Shown here piece by piece: positions 43,638 through 52,419 of a DNA stretch of 64,000 bases (positions within the stretch are counted from its first letter, which is position 1; every line of letters starts with the position of its first letter). The notes under the pieces are model-generated. The model was not told where the DNA came from, made no database searches, and was given only the letters and a program-made list of their open reading frames with translations. The translations under genes were made by a program, and so were the position numbers. Origin of the DNA: Bacteroidales bacterium (lineage in GTDB: Bacteria > Bacteroidota > Bacteroidia > Bacteroidales > Bacteroidaceae). The stretch covers positions 1-64,000 of the forward strand of contig SUXS01000015.1 in the NCBI GenBank assembly GCA_015060865.1, written 5' to 3'.

Positions 43638-44165
43638 TCATTTATTCCGATTAAACTCTTCCAATCTCTCATTCAGCAAATCGCACAACACTTGTGGCTT
43701 TACCGTCAGTCCAACGGCGCCGATAGACTCTTGTGCGCCTGTAAGCTTGAGACTGAAGTTGCGTGCTGCGCGGCCCCATTGGCCGGTATTATCCAGCCGT
43801 TGAGCCTCAATATTCTTCTTGTATTTAACTCCTATCATTCTGGCTGTAGAGACACGAATGAGGAAGAAGATTTCCACATCGGCAAACGATGCCTCCCATA
43901 GCTTCTCTCCGTTCATTATCACCTTCTCGTCCGTAATGACGAGATATGGTGTCCGCGTCAACAGCTCTTTTAACACAAGATAGGCAACAAACAATCCGCC
44001 CATGCCAAAGAACAGGATACCAGTCCATGCTGCAATGGTAACCTTCAAAGGTTTCTCATTCCCATCAAGCAGAATCAAGACACTGCCCGCTGCAAATGCA
44101 AGGCAACAGAGAATCAGTAGAGCATTCCTCCACACCGAACGATAGATTTTGATTTCTTCTCTCAT
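43638..44165 (-). CDS. STM3941-type membrane protein with PH-like domain
   Basis: 175 residues with two N-terminal transmembrane helices (ALLILCCLAFAAGSVLILLD and TGILFFGMGGLFVAYLVLKE), then a small beta-rich PH-like domain (YLVITDEKVIMNGEKLWEAS, FADVEIFFLI) and a helical end (PQVLCDLLNERLEEFN). This matches the layout of the STM3941 family, whose function is unknown. First gene of a two-gene operon with the TonB-domain protein. Confidence 0.75.
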   Translation of the reverse strand: MREEIKIYRSVWRNALLILCCLAFAAGSVLILLDGNEKPLKVTIAAWTGILFFGMGGLFVAYLVLKELLTRTPYLVITDEKVIMNGEKLWEASFADVEIFFLIRVSTARMIGVKYKKNIEAQRLDNTGQWGRAARNFSLKLTGAQESIGAVGLTVKPQVLCDLLNERLEEFNRNK

Positions 44166-44284
44166 TTATTTCTCGTTTTGTCCCGTAAAAGTAGTTACTT
44201 AATTTGATATATGCAAGTGAATTAAAATTGTCTATCCTTTACGACATCTAATAAGAGGCTGCAATAAAGGTCCGCGTCCACTCG

Positions 44285-44348
44285 CAACAGCCTATAAAGT
44301 CTGAAAAGAATAGGCGTAGGCGTACTTTGAAGGCTTTATAGGTTGTTG
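44285..44348. repeat. 15-bp inverted repeat beside the 22-bp array
   Basis: CAACAGCCTATAAAG (44285-44299) and CTTTATAGGTTGTTG (44334-44348) pair with one mismatch. It could be a terminator of sufS transcription (minus strand) or part of the repeat locus. Confidence 0.6.
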
Positions 44349-44407
44349 TGCCAGACAAAACGCTTTCACGTCGTCGACACTCAGTTTGCTGCTGTTTGGG
44401 CTCATCC

Positions 44408-44554
44408 AAACTGGAGTTTTTCTTCGTTAAAACTACAGTTTTTCTTTGCCAAAACTGGTGTTTGGAGCCTTTGATAAAAAATTATCACAGGCTTGACAAA
44501 ATTTTGTCGCACCTGTGATAATTTTTTATCACCACTGTGAAAAACTTTTTTCAC
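44408..44554. repeat. 22-bp period array of palindromic units (7 units)
   Basis: Seven dyads have centres exactly 22 bp apart, from 44413.5 to 44545.5: AAACTGGAGTTT, AAACTACAGTTT, AAACTGGTGTTT, GATAAAAAATTATC, GACAAAATTTTGTC, GATAATTTTTTATC and GTGAAAAACTTTTTTCAC. Units differ in sequence but stay self-complementary. Units 4 and 6 are exact reverse complements and extend into a 19-bp perfect inverted repeat (44473-44491 with 44512-44530) around unit 5. The rest of this 485-bp gap holds the 15-bp inverted repeat and nothing else seen. Confidence 0.85.
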
Positions 44555-44650
44555 GCCTATGAAAATTCTTGCAAAAAGTGTACGAATGGCCCAAATGCAC
44601 TGCTCCGCTCAATTATCGGAACTAACGATTCACGAGGGTAGAGGTCTGCA

Positions 44651-45877
44651 TCAGAACATCTTACGCACTCTATCCACGGCGGCGACAAGCGCGTCGACCT
44701 CCTCCATTGTGTTGTACAGGGCAAATGAGGCGCGTACAGTGCCAGGGATGCCCATGCGATGCATCAGAGGCTGGGCACAGTGGTGACCGGTGCGCACGGC
44801 AATGCCGAGGCGGTCGAGCAGGGTGCCGAGGTCGGAGGGGTGTATGTTGCCCACGTTGAAGGAGATGACGGCGCCGCGCTCTTCAGCCTCGCCGATGATG
44901 CGCATGGCGGGTATCTCGCGTAGGCGCTGCAGGGCATAGTCGGTGAGCGCCTTCTCGTGGGCGGCAATATGTTCCATGCCAAGTGCCGACACATAGTCGA
45001 GAGCGCGGGCAAAGGCGGTGGTGCCTATATAGTCGGGCGTGCCAGCCTCAAACTTGAAGGGCAGTTCGTTGAAGGTGGTGCGCTCGAACGATACGGTCTG
45101 TATCATCTCGCCACCGCCCTGATAGGGGGGCATGCGGTCGAGCCAATGCTCCTTGCCGTAGAGCACGCCGATACCCGTGGGGCCATATACCTTATGGGCA
45201 CTGAAGGCGTAGAAGTCGGCATCGAGGTCCTGCACATCGACGGCGATATGCGGTATGCTCTGTGCACCATCGACGGCAAAGGGCACGTCGTGCTCGTGGG
45301 CGATGCGTATCATCTCACGGATGGGATTGACCGTGCCCAAGACGTTGGACACGTGCATCACAGAGACGAGGCGTGTGTGCTCGTTGAAGAGCTTGACGTA
45401 CTCGTCCATACAGATTTCGCCGCGGTCGGTGATGGGTATCACGCGCAGCTTAATACCCTTGCGGGCTTCGAGCAATTGCCAGGGCACGATGTTGCTGTGG
45501 TGCTCCATGGTGGAGACGATAACCTCGTCGCCCTCGTGAAGGAAAGCTTCGCCAAACGAGGAGGCCAGCAGGTTGATGGCCTCGGTGGTGCCGCGGGTAA
45601 AGATAATCTCATTGGTGGAGGCGGCATTGATAAAGGTACGCACGCGCTCGCGCGATGCTTCGTGCAGACGCGTGGCCTCCTGCGAGAGGAAGTGTACGCC
45701 GCGATGCACATTGGCATTCACCGAGTAGTACTCCTCGGTGATGGCATCGACCACCGTGCGCGGCTTCTGCGTGGTGGCACCATTGTCGAGGTACACCAAT
45801 GGTTTGCCATACACCTGGCGGTCAAGGATGGGGAAATCGGCACGGATATGTTCTATACTATACATACGATTGTTCAT
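44651..45877 (-). CDS. sufS: Cysteine desulfurase SufS
   Basis: PLP-dependent enzyme that takes sulfur from cysteine for SufBCD, 408 residues from the ATG at 45877 (MNNRMYSIEHIRADFPILDR); MYSIEH is an alternative. Fold type I signatures: VYLDNGATTQKPRTVVDAI, the PLP-lysine region in DFYAFSAHKVYGPTGIGVLY, and the catalytic cysteine loop GIAVRTGHHCAQPLMHRMGI, with RTGHHCA typical of group II (SufS) enzymes. Unlike many Bacteroidales layouts it is not in the sufBCD operon. The SUI1-like gene lies 20 bp upstream on the same strand. Confidence 0.95.
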   Translation of the reverse strand: MNNRMYSIEHIRADFPILDRQVYGKPLVYLDNGATTQKPRTVVDAITEEYYSVNANVHRGVHFLSQEATRLHEASRERVRTFINAASTNEIIFTRGTTEAINLLASSFGEAFLHEGDEVIVSTMEHHSNIVPWQLLEARKGIKLRVIPITDRGEICMDEYVKLFNEHTRLVSVMHVSNVLGTVNPIREMIRIAHEHDVPFAVDGAQSIPHIAVDVQDLDADFYAFSAHKVYGPTGIGVLYGKEHWLDRMPPYQGGGEMIQTVSFERTTFNELPFKFEAGTPDYIGTTAFARALDYVSALGMEHIAAHEKALTDYALQRLREIPAMRIIGEAEERGAVISFNVGNIHPSDLGTLLDRLGIAVRTGHHCAQPLMHRMGIPGTVRASFALYNTMEEVDALVAAVDRVRKMF

Positions 45878-45897
45878 AAAAATTCCTCTTTCTGCTT

Positions 45898-46239
45898 TCA
45901 CTTTGTATTCGTGTAACCCTCTTTGATGAGCAGCTCTACCACCTTGACTTTGAAATCGCCTTGTATGATGATTTCTCCCTCCTTGGCCGAACCGCCCACA
46001 CCACACTTTGTCTTTAGCAGCTTAGCCAACACCTTAAGATCCTCATCAGCACCTATAAACCCACGTACGATGGTGACGGTTTTTCCACCACGATGGTTCT
46101 TCTCTATATGAACGCGCAACTTTTGTTGTTGTTTGGGCAATGTTTCTATTTCGGGCACATCGTCCGTCACGTAATTGTAATCAGGGTTGGTAGAGTATAC
46201 CACTTGAAGGCGACTCTTCCAATCATTATCTTTGGCCAT
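45898..46239 (-). CDS. SUI1/YciH-type translation factor
   Basis: 113 residues. The eIF1/SUI1 domain occupies the C-terminal 80: QKLRVHIEKNHRGGKTVTIV, RGFIGADEDLKVLAKLLKTK, CGVGGSAKEGEIIIQGDFKV. The C-G-V-G-G-S turn is diagnostic. Bacterial YciH helps select initiator tRNA under stress. Minus-strand TATATTTG (46279-46286) is a possible -7 box. It probably reads on into sufS (20 bp). Confidence 0.93.
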   Translation of the reverse strand: MAKDNDWKSRLQVVYSTNPDYNYVTDDVPEIETLPKQQQKLRVHIEKNHRGGKTVTIVRGFIGADEDLKVLAKLLKTKCGVGGSAKEGEIIIQGDFKVKVVELLIKEGYTNTK

Positions 46240-46366
46240 ATTCTGTTCGTAAGTTTGTAGGTCCTGCTAATGGAATGGCAAATATAGTGAAGTTTTTCGT
46301 GCTTTACATCATCAATAAGAGAAAAAGTACTACTTTTGTAACGACAAACCCATCACCTCATACCCC

Positions 46367-46984
46367 ATGAAGATTATCTGCGTAGGCATGAACTATGCCG
46401 AACACCATAGAGAACTCTACGGAGCAGCATCCCTGCCAGACAGCCCCGTAATATTCATGAAACCCGATTCGGCCATCCTTAAGGGCGGGAAGCCCTTTTT
46501 CATTCCCGACTTTGCCGAGCGGTTCGACTACGAGGCCGAGTTGGTAGTGCGCATCAACAAGCTGGGCAAGAATATTGCCCCACGCTTTGCCCACCGCTAT
46601 TACGACGCTGTCACCGTGGGTGTAGATATCACCGCCCGCGACTTGCAGGAACGCTTTCGCCGTGAGGGACTTCCTTGGGAACTTTGCAAAGGTTTTGACG
46701 GATCGGCCGTATTGGGCGAGTTCATCCCCGTAGAACGTTTTGCCCATATGCAAAACATCCGTTTCCGCCTCGACATCGACGGCAACCCCGTACAGCATGG
46801 GCACACAGCCGATATGCTCTTCGGCGTAGACCAACTGATAAGTTACGTTAGCCAGTTCTTTATGCTCAAGACGGGCGACCTCCTCTTCACCGGCACCCCC
46901 GTAGGTGTAGGCCCCCTTCAGATAGGCCAGCACGTGGAGGGCTTCCTCGAAGGAGAGCGTGTACTTGCATTCAATGTGCGATAA
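46367..46984 (+). CDS. Fumarylacetoacetate hydrolase family protein
   Basis: 205 residues, the short single-domain FAH class. MKIICVGMNYAEHHRELYGA opens the fold. Metal-binding acidic residues are in DYEAELVVRINK (E-x-E pattern) and GVDITARDLQE; the end has GDLLFTGTPVGVGPLQIGQH. Family members are oxaloacetate decarboxylases or acylpyruvate hydrolases, so a role in keto-acid clean-up is likely, but the substrate is not shown. The TACTTTTG box at 46331-46338 gives a plausible promoter. Confidence 0.93.
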   Translation: MKIICVGMNYAEHHRELYGAASLPDSPVIFMKPDSAILKGGKPFFIPDFAERFDYEAELVVRINKLGKNIAPRFAHRYYDAVTVGVDITARDLQERFRREGLPWELCKGFDGSAVLGEFIPVERFAHMQNIRFRLDIDGNPVQHGHTADMLFGVDQLISYVSQFFMLKTGDLLFTGTPVGVGPLQIGQHVEGFLEGERVLAFNVR

Positions 46985-47123
46985 GAACGACCTTCTCTGA
47001 TAAAAAGAGAACATGTGCAATTTTGAAAATTCACTGCCTGCATCCTTTGCAAGCACACACTAACTATCGCCTCGTTTCACGTAAGCGAACATCTTGTCAA
47101 GGCTGAAGGGGGACGACACACCC

Positions 47124-47756
47124 CTACTTACACATTATAGGCCTCAACTTAGCACATTGGGTTAGATCGGAAGGCATAATGTAGCTCCCTGCCATACCAG
47201 GGAAAGAGATGTCAGTACGGCGACCTTCACTCACAGACACCCCTGCACGAGCGTAGACAAGCTCTACCAACTCAGTACAATAGAGGGCATCATCGTCCTC
47301 GAGATTATAGTCATGATCGAAGGGAATACACCGTTCACTCAATAGCAAGGCATAAGCTGAAGCCATTGCCTTCAACGAGTCACTAACATCCAAGCGATAT
47401 AGTCCGATGCTTGCATCTGGATATCGACCTATGAACTTGTATACGCTTTCACATTTTACGCGATCGACATCACCCTCAAAGTCTGGTTCGTGGGGAACAG
47501 CATGAACAATATAAAAGGTATTATCCTTAGCTACCACGATACCCACGTGTGAGTAGCGCCCCTCCCTGTCAGCATTCGTCACCACATGCCCCACGAAGCC
47601 CATACCCCGTCGGAAAAGCAAATCTCCATTTTCCATCACGGTCAACAAGCTATCAGTATCGGTGTCATGCGTATGACCTCTCGCACAACCAGATATTTGC
47701 CACAGCGAAAGGGGTATAAGACTGAGAAGAAAGACCCGAACTGCTATTTTACACAT
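47124..47756 (-). CDS. YiiX-type permuted papain-like hydrolase, lipoprotein
   Basis: 210 residues with a signal and lipobox (LWQISGC near residue 24). The permuted NlpC/P60 (YebB/YiiX) core is clear: GDLLFRRGMGFVGHVVTNAD, catalytic His in RYSHVGIVVAKD, and catalytic Cys in DDALYCTELVELVYARAG. These enzymes are predicted amidases or lipid-modifying thiol hydrolases in the periplasm; the substrate is unknown. It converges with the FAH gene. Confidence 0.85.
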   Translation of the reverse strand: MCKIAVRVFLLSLIPLSLWQISGCARGHTHDTDTDSLLTVMENGDLLFRRGMGFVGHVVTNADREGRYSHVGIVVAKDNTFYIVHAVPHEPDFEGDVDRVKCESVYKFIGRYPDASIGLYRLDVSDSLKAMASAYALLLSERCIPFDHDYNLEDDDALYCTELVELVYARAGVSVSEGRRTDISFPGMAGSYIMPSDLTQCAKLRPIMCK

Positions 47757-47769
47757 AAATGCATGGATT

Positions 47770-47808
47770 AAAAAAGGGCCTGTCCAACGAAGGTTGGAAA
47801 GCCCCTTT
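47770..47808 (-). terminator. Terminator of the DUF4878 gene
   Basis: Minus strand: AAAGGGGCTTTCCAA pairs with TTGGACAGGCCCTTT around CCTTCG, followed by a T-run at the low-coordinate end. Confidence 0.75.
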
Positions 47809-47827
47809 CTGCATGTTTCATACTGAT

Positions 47828-48235
47828 TTACTTATCCATGGAAAGTTTCCACTTACCGTCATCAAGCTTCATACTGATATCATCGGTCTCTTCAGAACCA
47901 TCGCCATAAACAATCTTAAGTGCCACAACAGCCGATTGGCCATCTTCTGCAATCGTCTCACTTACTACCTCAACGTTCTTTACACCGCCTTTTGACTCAA
48001 TCATAGGGCCAGCTTTCTCCTTAAACAAAGAGGCAACCATCGCCTTGGCTTCAGCAACTTCCTCTGCATTATCACTATCGTAATACACATTGTCAGCCAC
48101 ACCTTCATAGTTACCATCCTGCACCATCTGATACACATTTACAGCCGCATCTGCGGGAGTAGAGCTACCGCCACAAGATACCATGAACACAAGTGCTACA
48201 AGAGCAAAAACAGACAAAACTTTCTTCATAAGCAT
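47828..48235 (-). CDS. DUF4878 lipoprotein
   Basis: 135 residues. Signal and lipobox VALVFMVSCGGSS, then an NTF2-like alpha+beta domain (AAVNVYQMVQDGNYEGVADN, AVVALKIVYGDGSEETDDIS, LDDGKWKLSMDK) matching DUF4878. Found in periplasmic lipoproteins of unknown function; the pocket could bind a small ligand. The start may be Met 1 or Met 3. It has its own promoter and terminator, so is a single-gene unit. Confidence 0.85.
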   Translation of the reverse strand: MLMKKVLSVFALVALVFMVSCGGSSTPADAAVNVYQMVQDGNYEGVADNVYYDSDNAEEVAEAKAMVASLFKEKAGPMIESKGGVKNVEVVSETIAEDGQSAVVALKIVYGDGSEETDDISMKLDDGKWKLSMDK

Positions 48236-48325
48236 AAATCTTTAAAAGTGAATATTGATGAGGCCTAACATAATCAGCAAGTAGCCAGACCTCTACAGCT
48301 ACTGCCGATAGACTGATTTCCAGAA

Positions 48326-48356
48326 CAAATATAGGTACATTTTACGACAATGCAAA
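48326..48356 (-). promoter_or_regulatory. Promoter of the DUF4878 gene
   Basis: Minus-strand TTTG (48353-48356), 19 bp, TATATTTG (48326-48333). The start codon is 90 bp away. The remaining gap to porU is AT-rich, with only a -7-like TATCTTTG at 48535-48542. Confidence 0.7.
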
Positions 48357-48588
48357 CATTTAGCCCGTTTTCTTTAAAAAATGTTTAAAACATAGAAAAA
48401 ACCGCTAAAAAAAAATAGTACGAATTAAATAAAAATGTAAAACTTAGCAAGCCGATACACTGATTGTTTCCTAAAAGCACAAGACTTGAAGAACGAAACA
48501 CCAACTATGCCCTTACACATCTATTCATTTTTACTATCTTTGACACACAATAAAACAGCGCACAGCACGTTTATATAACGATTGAATT

Positions 48589-51500
48589 ATGAAAAAAGCA
48601 CAACTCATCATCATAGCTATCGGAGCATGGATCCTCGCATCGACGCCAACCTGGGCACAGGAAGAGTTCGAAGTCGACTGGGTTACCTATGCACAAGATA
48701 CGGTGGTACCGACATTCACACACAGCATCGACTTGGGGTATGACCATACGGGATACCAATACAACGTTGCCATTGAATATCCCGAACTGACACCTCTCAC
48801 TCTCAAAGAGACTCAACGCTACCGACTCCCCACCAAAGCCGGATTACCCGAATGGCCTATTATTGAGGTATACAAAGGCATCAGTGCTAAACGCGGGCAA
48901 CTGGACATCTCGTTTATTCCCATCATCTGGCGCGACGGGCAATATCAGAAAATCATAAACTTTACACTCAAAGTGGAGAGGACATCTCCTACAGCGAACA
49001 CATACACGAGAGCAATATCCCAACAAGAAAAAACAGACCATTCCCCATTAAGCACAGGCCGCTGGGTAAAGATACGCGTATCGGACAACGGCATACACAT
49101 GCTCACCCACGCCCGCCTCAAAGGAATGGGGTTCAGCAACCCGAACAAGGTGCGTCTATACGGATATGGCGGACACCCACTCTCGGAGGACGACACAAAC
49201 AGCTGGCGCGAAGGCCTCAGCGAAGTACCCGTATGGCGCGGTAACAACCGCATCCTGTTTTACGCCTGTGGCCCCGTAAAATGGGTCATGCAGAGCGACA
49301 ACACTTTCACACACACCCGTAACCCCTACTCGGAATATGGGTATTATTTCTTAACCGATAAGGAGGAAGAAGGCGAACCTCGTTCTGCAATGTCGCCTAT
49401 TGCCCCATCTAAAGAAGCAACAGGCACCTCCATTACCACCACTCCCACCTACTCGTTACATGAGGTGGACGACTATGCCTGGTTTCACAGCGGAAGACAA
49501 TTGGTAGAAAGCCACGATTTCGCAGGCAGCAACGTTAAACGGTACCAACTGTCGACCATAAACCTATATAGCCCGGAAAAAGCGACACTTGATGTATGCT
49601 TTACCCACAACGGTAATTCTGCAACATCGCTCTCCGTTACCTTAAACGACACTCCATTGGGCACCCTCACACTCTCCCCCATAGGAAGGTACACCGAAGC
49701 TGCCTCGGCTACACGTAGCTACACTACCGACCTTACCCCCACCAACACATCCCTCGTCAACGTAACCCTCACTCATAACCGCGAGTCCGGAATATCGGGC
49801 AGACTAGACTTCCTACGGCTCAACTATACAAGCTGTAACAGTTTGGGAATACCCATCTATGCCACATCGTCCGGCACACATACCTACGAAGTCATCAACG
49901 CTAATGAACACGCAGTTGTATGGGATATTACAGATTCGGCAACCCCCGTATGCCTCCCCTCCACGATAAATGGCAAGACACTCATCTTTACCGCTGACGA
50001 TAGACGCGGAAACACCTACATGGCTTTTGACACCCAAGCAAACTACCCTACTCCCGAGGAGGTGGGAGAGATAGCCAATCAAGACCTACATGCCACAGAA
50101 GCCACAGACTACATCATCATCGTACCTGCCAACGGCAAGCTCACAGCACAGGCAGAACGTTTGGCCGAGGCACACCGTGCACGAAACAATCTAAGCGTAA
50201 AAGTTGTACGCGCTGACGAAATATACAACGAGTTCTCTTCGGGCACACCCGACGCTACGGCTTATCGCCGCTACCTAAAGACACTCTACGACCGAGCTAC
50301 CACCAAAGAAGAGGCGCCCAAGTATCTTTTGCTCTTCGGTGATGGAGCTTGGGATAACCGCATGCTAACCTCGGCATGGAAAACCTACACACCCGACGAT
50401 TATCTGCTATGTTTCGAATCTGTCAACTCATTCAGCGCCACCTCTTCATTCGTCATGGAAGACTACTTTGGGTTACTCGACGATGGGGAAGGATCCAACT
50501 TACTACGCGACAAGGTAGATGTCGGTGTAGGACGTTTTCCCGTCACCACTGTAGAAGATGCCCGAAACATGGTAGACAAGGTCATAAGCTACATGAATAA
50601 CGAGCAGGCAAGTGCATGGAAAAACACTATCCTCATGGTGGGGGACGATGGGGACAACAATCAGCACATGAGCGATGCTGAACAGGTTGCCAACATGATA
50701 CAAAAAGAACACCCAGATTATATGGTAAAGCGTATCTATTGGGATAATTTCCCCATGGAGGTCACGGCAACCGGAAACGGGTACCCCACGGTACGAAAAC
50801 GCTTGCTAGAACTCTTTAATGAAGGTGCCCTGATGGTTAACTATAGCGGACATGGCAGTCCAGACGTACTTTCACACGAACTGGTCATAAGCAAGACCGA
50901 CATGGAACAACTAAATTCGCCACGGCTCCCCATTTGGGTAACAGCCTCATGTGACATCACCCCCTTTGACAACACTGCTCCTTCGTTTGGAGAAAAAGCT
51001 TTTCTAAACCCCAAAGGTGGAGCCATAGCCCTCTTCACCACCACACGCACCGTATATTCAGAGCAGAACAGACGTATCAACCTCTTTTTCTCGAAATACC
51101 TGCTCGGCAAGGATCAAAATGGGAATCGCATGCGCATAGGAGATGCAGTACGACAAGCCAAATGCAGCCTCGTCACAACATCAAACAGCTATATGACCGA
51201 CAACTCCGAAAACAAATTGCACTATGTACTCATTGGAGACCCTGCACTCACCATCGGAAGTTCTGGACATCAAATAACTATTGACAAACTCAATGGGAAG
51301 CCTGCAGAGACATCAAAAGATATACTGCTCAAGGCTGGGTCCGTAGCCACCATTGAGGGGCATATAGAGGATTGGCAGAAAAAACTTGATGGAAGCTACT
51401 CCGGTTTGCTATACGTTACAGTATTTGACAATTTGGAGACTATTGTATGCCGCAACAACCTTGGCACAGCTAAAGAACCGTGGACCTACCAAGAACGCAC

Positions 51501-52356
51501 CAAAACCCTCTATGTAGGCAGTGACTCAGTACGGCAAGGAAAGTTCACTTTGTCCTTCCGAATCCCCATGGACATCAACTACTCATCATTGAGCGGACTG
51601 ATTAATATGTATGCCATTGACAACACCCGTACACGTGAGGCACAAGGTTCGTTTGATAGCTTTCTATTGGGAGATACCGACGAAACTCTGAGCAACGACA
51701 GTGCAGGCCCCAAAATGAAGGTATACTTGAATTCTCCCGATTTCACCACCAGGGACAAGGTCAATGAGACCCCCAGACTGATTGTGATGCTAGAAGACAG
51801 CGACGGCATCAACGCCATAGGCAACAGCATCGGACACGATATCATCGCCACCATAGACGGACAAGCATCCATGACCTACAACCTCAACAGTTACTATCAA
51901 TCGGCTTTTGGAGACTACACACGTGGCACCATATCATATATTTTCCCTGAATTACCTGAAGGCAAACACACGCTACACCTACGAGCATGGGATATGATGA
52001 ACAACGCCACTAACCAACATTTAGAGTTTGAGGTCGTCAAAGGACTCAGTCCACGCATCATTGACATCAGATGCACACACACACCTGCCCGAGAACACAC
52101 GACCTTTATACTCACCCATGATCGCCCAGAAAACGAAGTTCAAGTATGCGTAGAGATATTCGAACTTTCAGGTCGCCGAGTATGGATGCACCAAGAACAG
52201 GTTGTCACTCCCGACAACCAATATTCCATAGACTGGAACTTATGCAATAATAGCGGACAACCACTCAACACCGGTGTATACCTATACCGAACCACGATAG
52301 CCTCGACCAGTGGAGAATCAGTCAGCCAAACACACAAATTGGTAATTTTACGCTGA
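48589..52356 (+). CDS. porU: Type IX secretion system sortase PorU
   Basis: Surface C25-family peptidase of 1255 residues that cleaves type IX C-terminal signals and links cargo to lipopolysaccharide. Signal peptide ends near TPTWAQ. The gingipain-like catalytic domain spans about 500-900: DYIIIVPANGKLTAQAERLA, catalytic His near 755 in MVNYSGHGSPDVLSHEL, catalytic Cys near 790 in WVTASCDITPFDN. The C-terminal 75 residues form a type IX-like CTD ending GVYLYRTTIASTSGESVSQT then HKLVILR, as PorU itself keeps. Followed by porV (63 bp). Its presence explains the tail on the PL11 lyase. Confidence 0.95.
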   Translation: MKKAQLIIIAIGAWILASTPTWAQEEFEVDWVTYAQDTVVPTFTHSIDLGYDHTGYQYNVAIEYPELTPLTLKETQRYRLPTKAGLPEWPIIEVYKGISAKRGQLDISFIPIIWRDGQYQKIINFTLKVERTSPTANTYTRAISQQEKTDHSPLSTGRWVKIRVSDNGIHMLTHARLKGMGFSNPNKVRLYGYGGHPLSEDDTNSWREGLSEVPVWRGNNRILFYACGPVKWVMQSDNTFTHTRNPYSEYGYYFLTDKEEEGEPRSAMSPIAPSKEATGTSITTTPTYSLHEVDDYAWFHSGRQLVESHDFAGSNVKRYQLSTINLYSPEKATLDVCFTHNGNSATSLSVTLNDTPLGTLTLSPIGRYTEAASATRSYTTDLTPTNTSLVNVTLTHNRESGISGRLDFLRLNYTSCNSLGIPIYATSSGTHTYEVINANEHAVVWDITDSATPVCLPSTINGKTLIFTADDRRGNTYMAFDTQANYPTPEEVGEIANQDLHATEATDYIIIVPANGKLTAQAERLAEAHRARNNLSVKVVRADEIYNEFSSGTPDATAYRRYLKTLYDRATTKEEAPKYLLLFGDGAWDNRMLTSAWKTYTPDDYLLCFESVNSFSATSSFVMEDYFGLLDDGEGSNLLRDKVDVGVGRFPVTTVEDARNMVDKVISYMNNEQASAWKNTILMVGDDGDNNQHMSDAEQVANMIQKEHPDYMVKRIYWDNFPMEVTATGNGYPTVRKRLLELFNEGALMVNYSGHGSPDVLSHELVISKTDMEQLNSPRLPIWVTASCDITPFDNTAPSFGEKAFLNPKGGAIALFTTTRTVYSEQNRRINLFFSKYLLGKDQNGNRMRIGDAVRQAKCSLVTTSNSYMTDNSENKLHYVLIGDPALTIGSSGHQITIDKLNGKPAETSKDILLKAGSVATIEGHIEDWQKKLDGSYSGLLYVTVFDNLETIVCRNNLGTAKEPWTYQERTKTLYVGSDSVRQGKFTLSFRIPMDINYSSLSGLINMYAIDNTRTREAQGSFDSFLLGDTDETLSNDSAGPKMKVYLNSPDFTTRDKVNETPRLIVMLEDSDGINAIGNSIGHDIIATIDGQASMTYNLNSYYQSAFGDYTRGTISYIFPELPEGKHTLHLRAWDMMNNATNQHLEFEVVKGLSPRIIDIRCTHTPAREHTTFILTHDRPENEVQVCVEIFELSGRRVWMHQEQVVTPDNQYSIDWNLCNNSGQPLNTGVYLYRTTIASTSGESVSQTHKLVILR

Positions 52357-52419
52357 CCAAAGCAATAAAGTGGAGAGTTTTATGTTTAGTTTAGTGACAC
52401 AGACTTTTTTAGATAAGAA

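Noticed and set aside
44408..44554. CRISPR array
   Set aside because: The period is only 22 bp, there are no conserved repeats separated by unique spacers, and no cas genes are nearby.
44957..45916. 319-codon plus-strand frame
   Set aside because: Antisense to sufS, which has a complete active site.
46358..47056. 232-codon minus-strand frame
   Set aside because: Antisense to the FAH-family gene.
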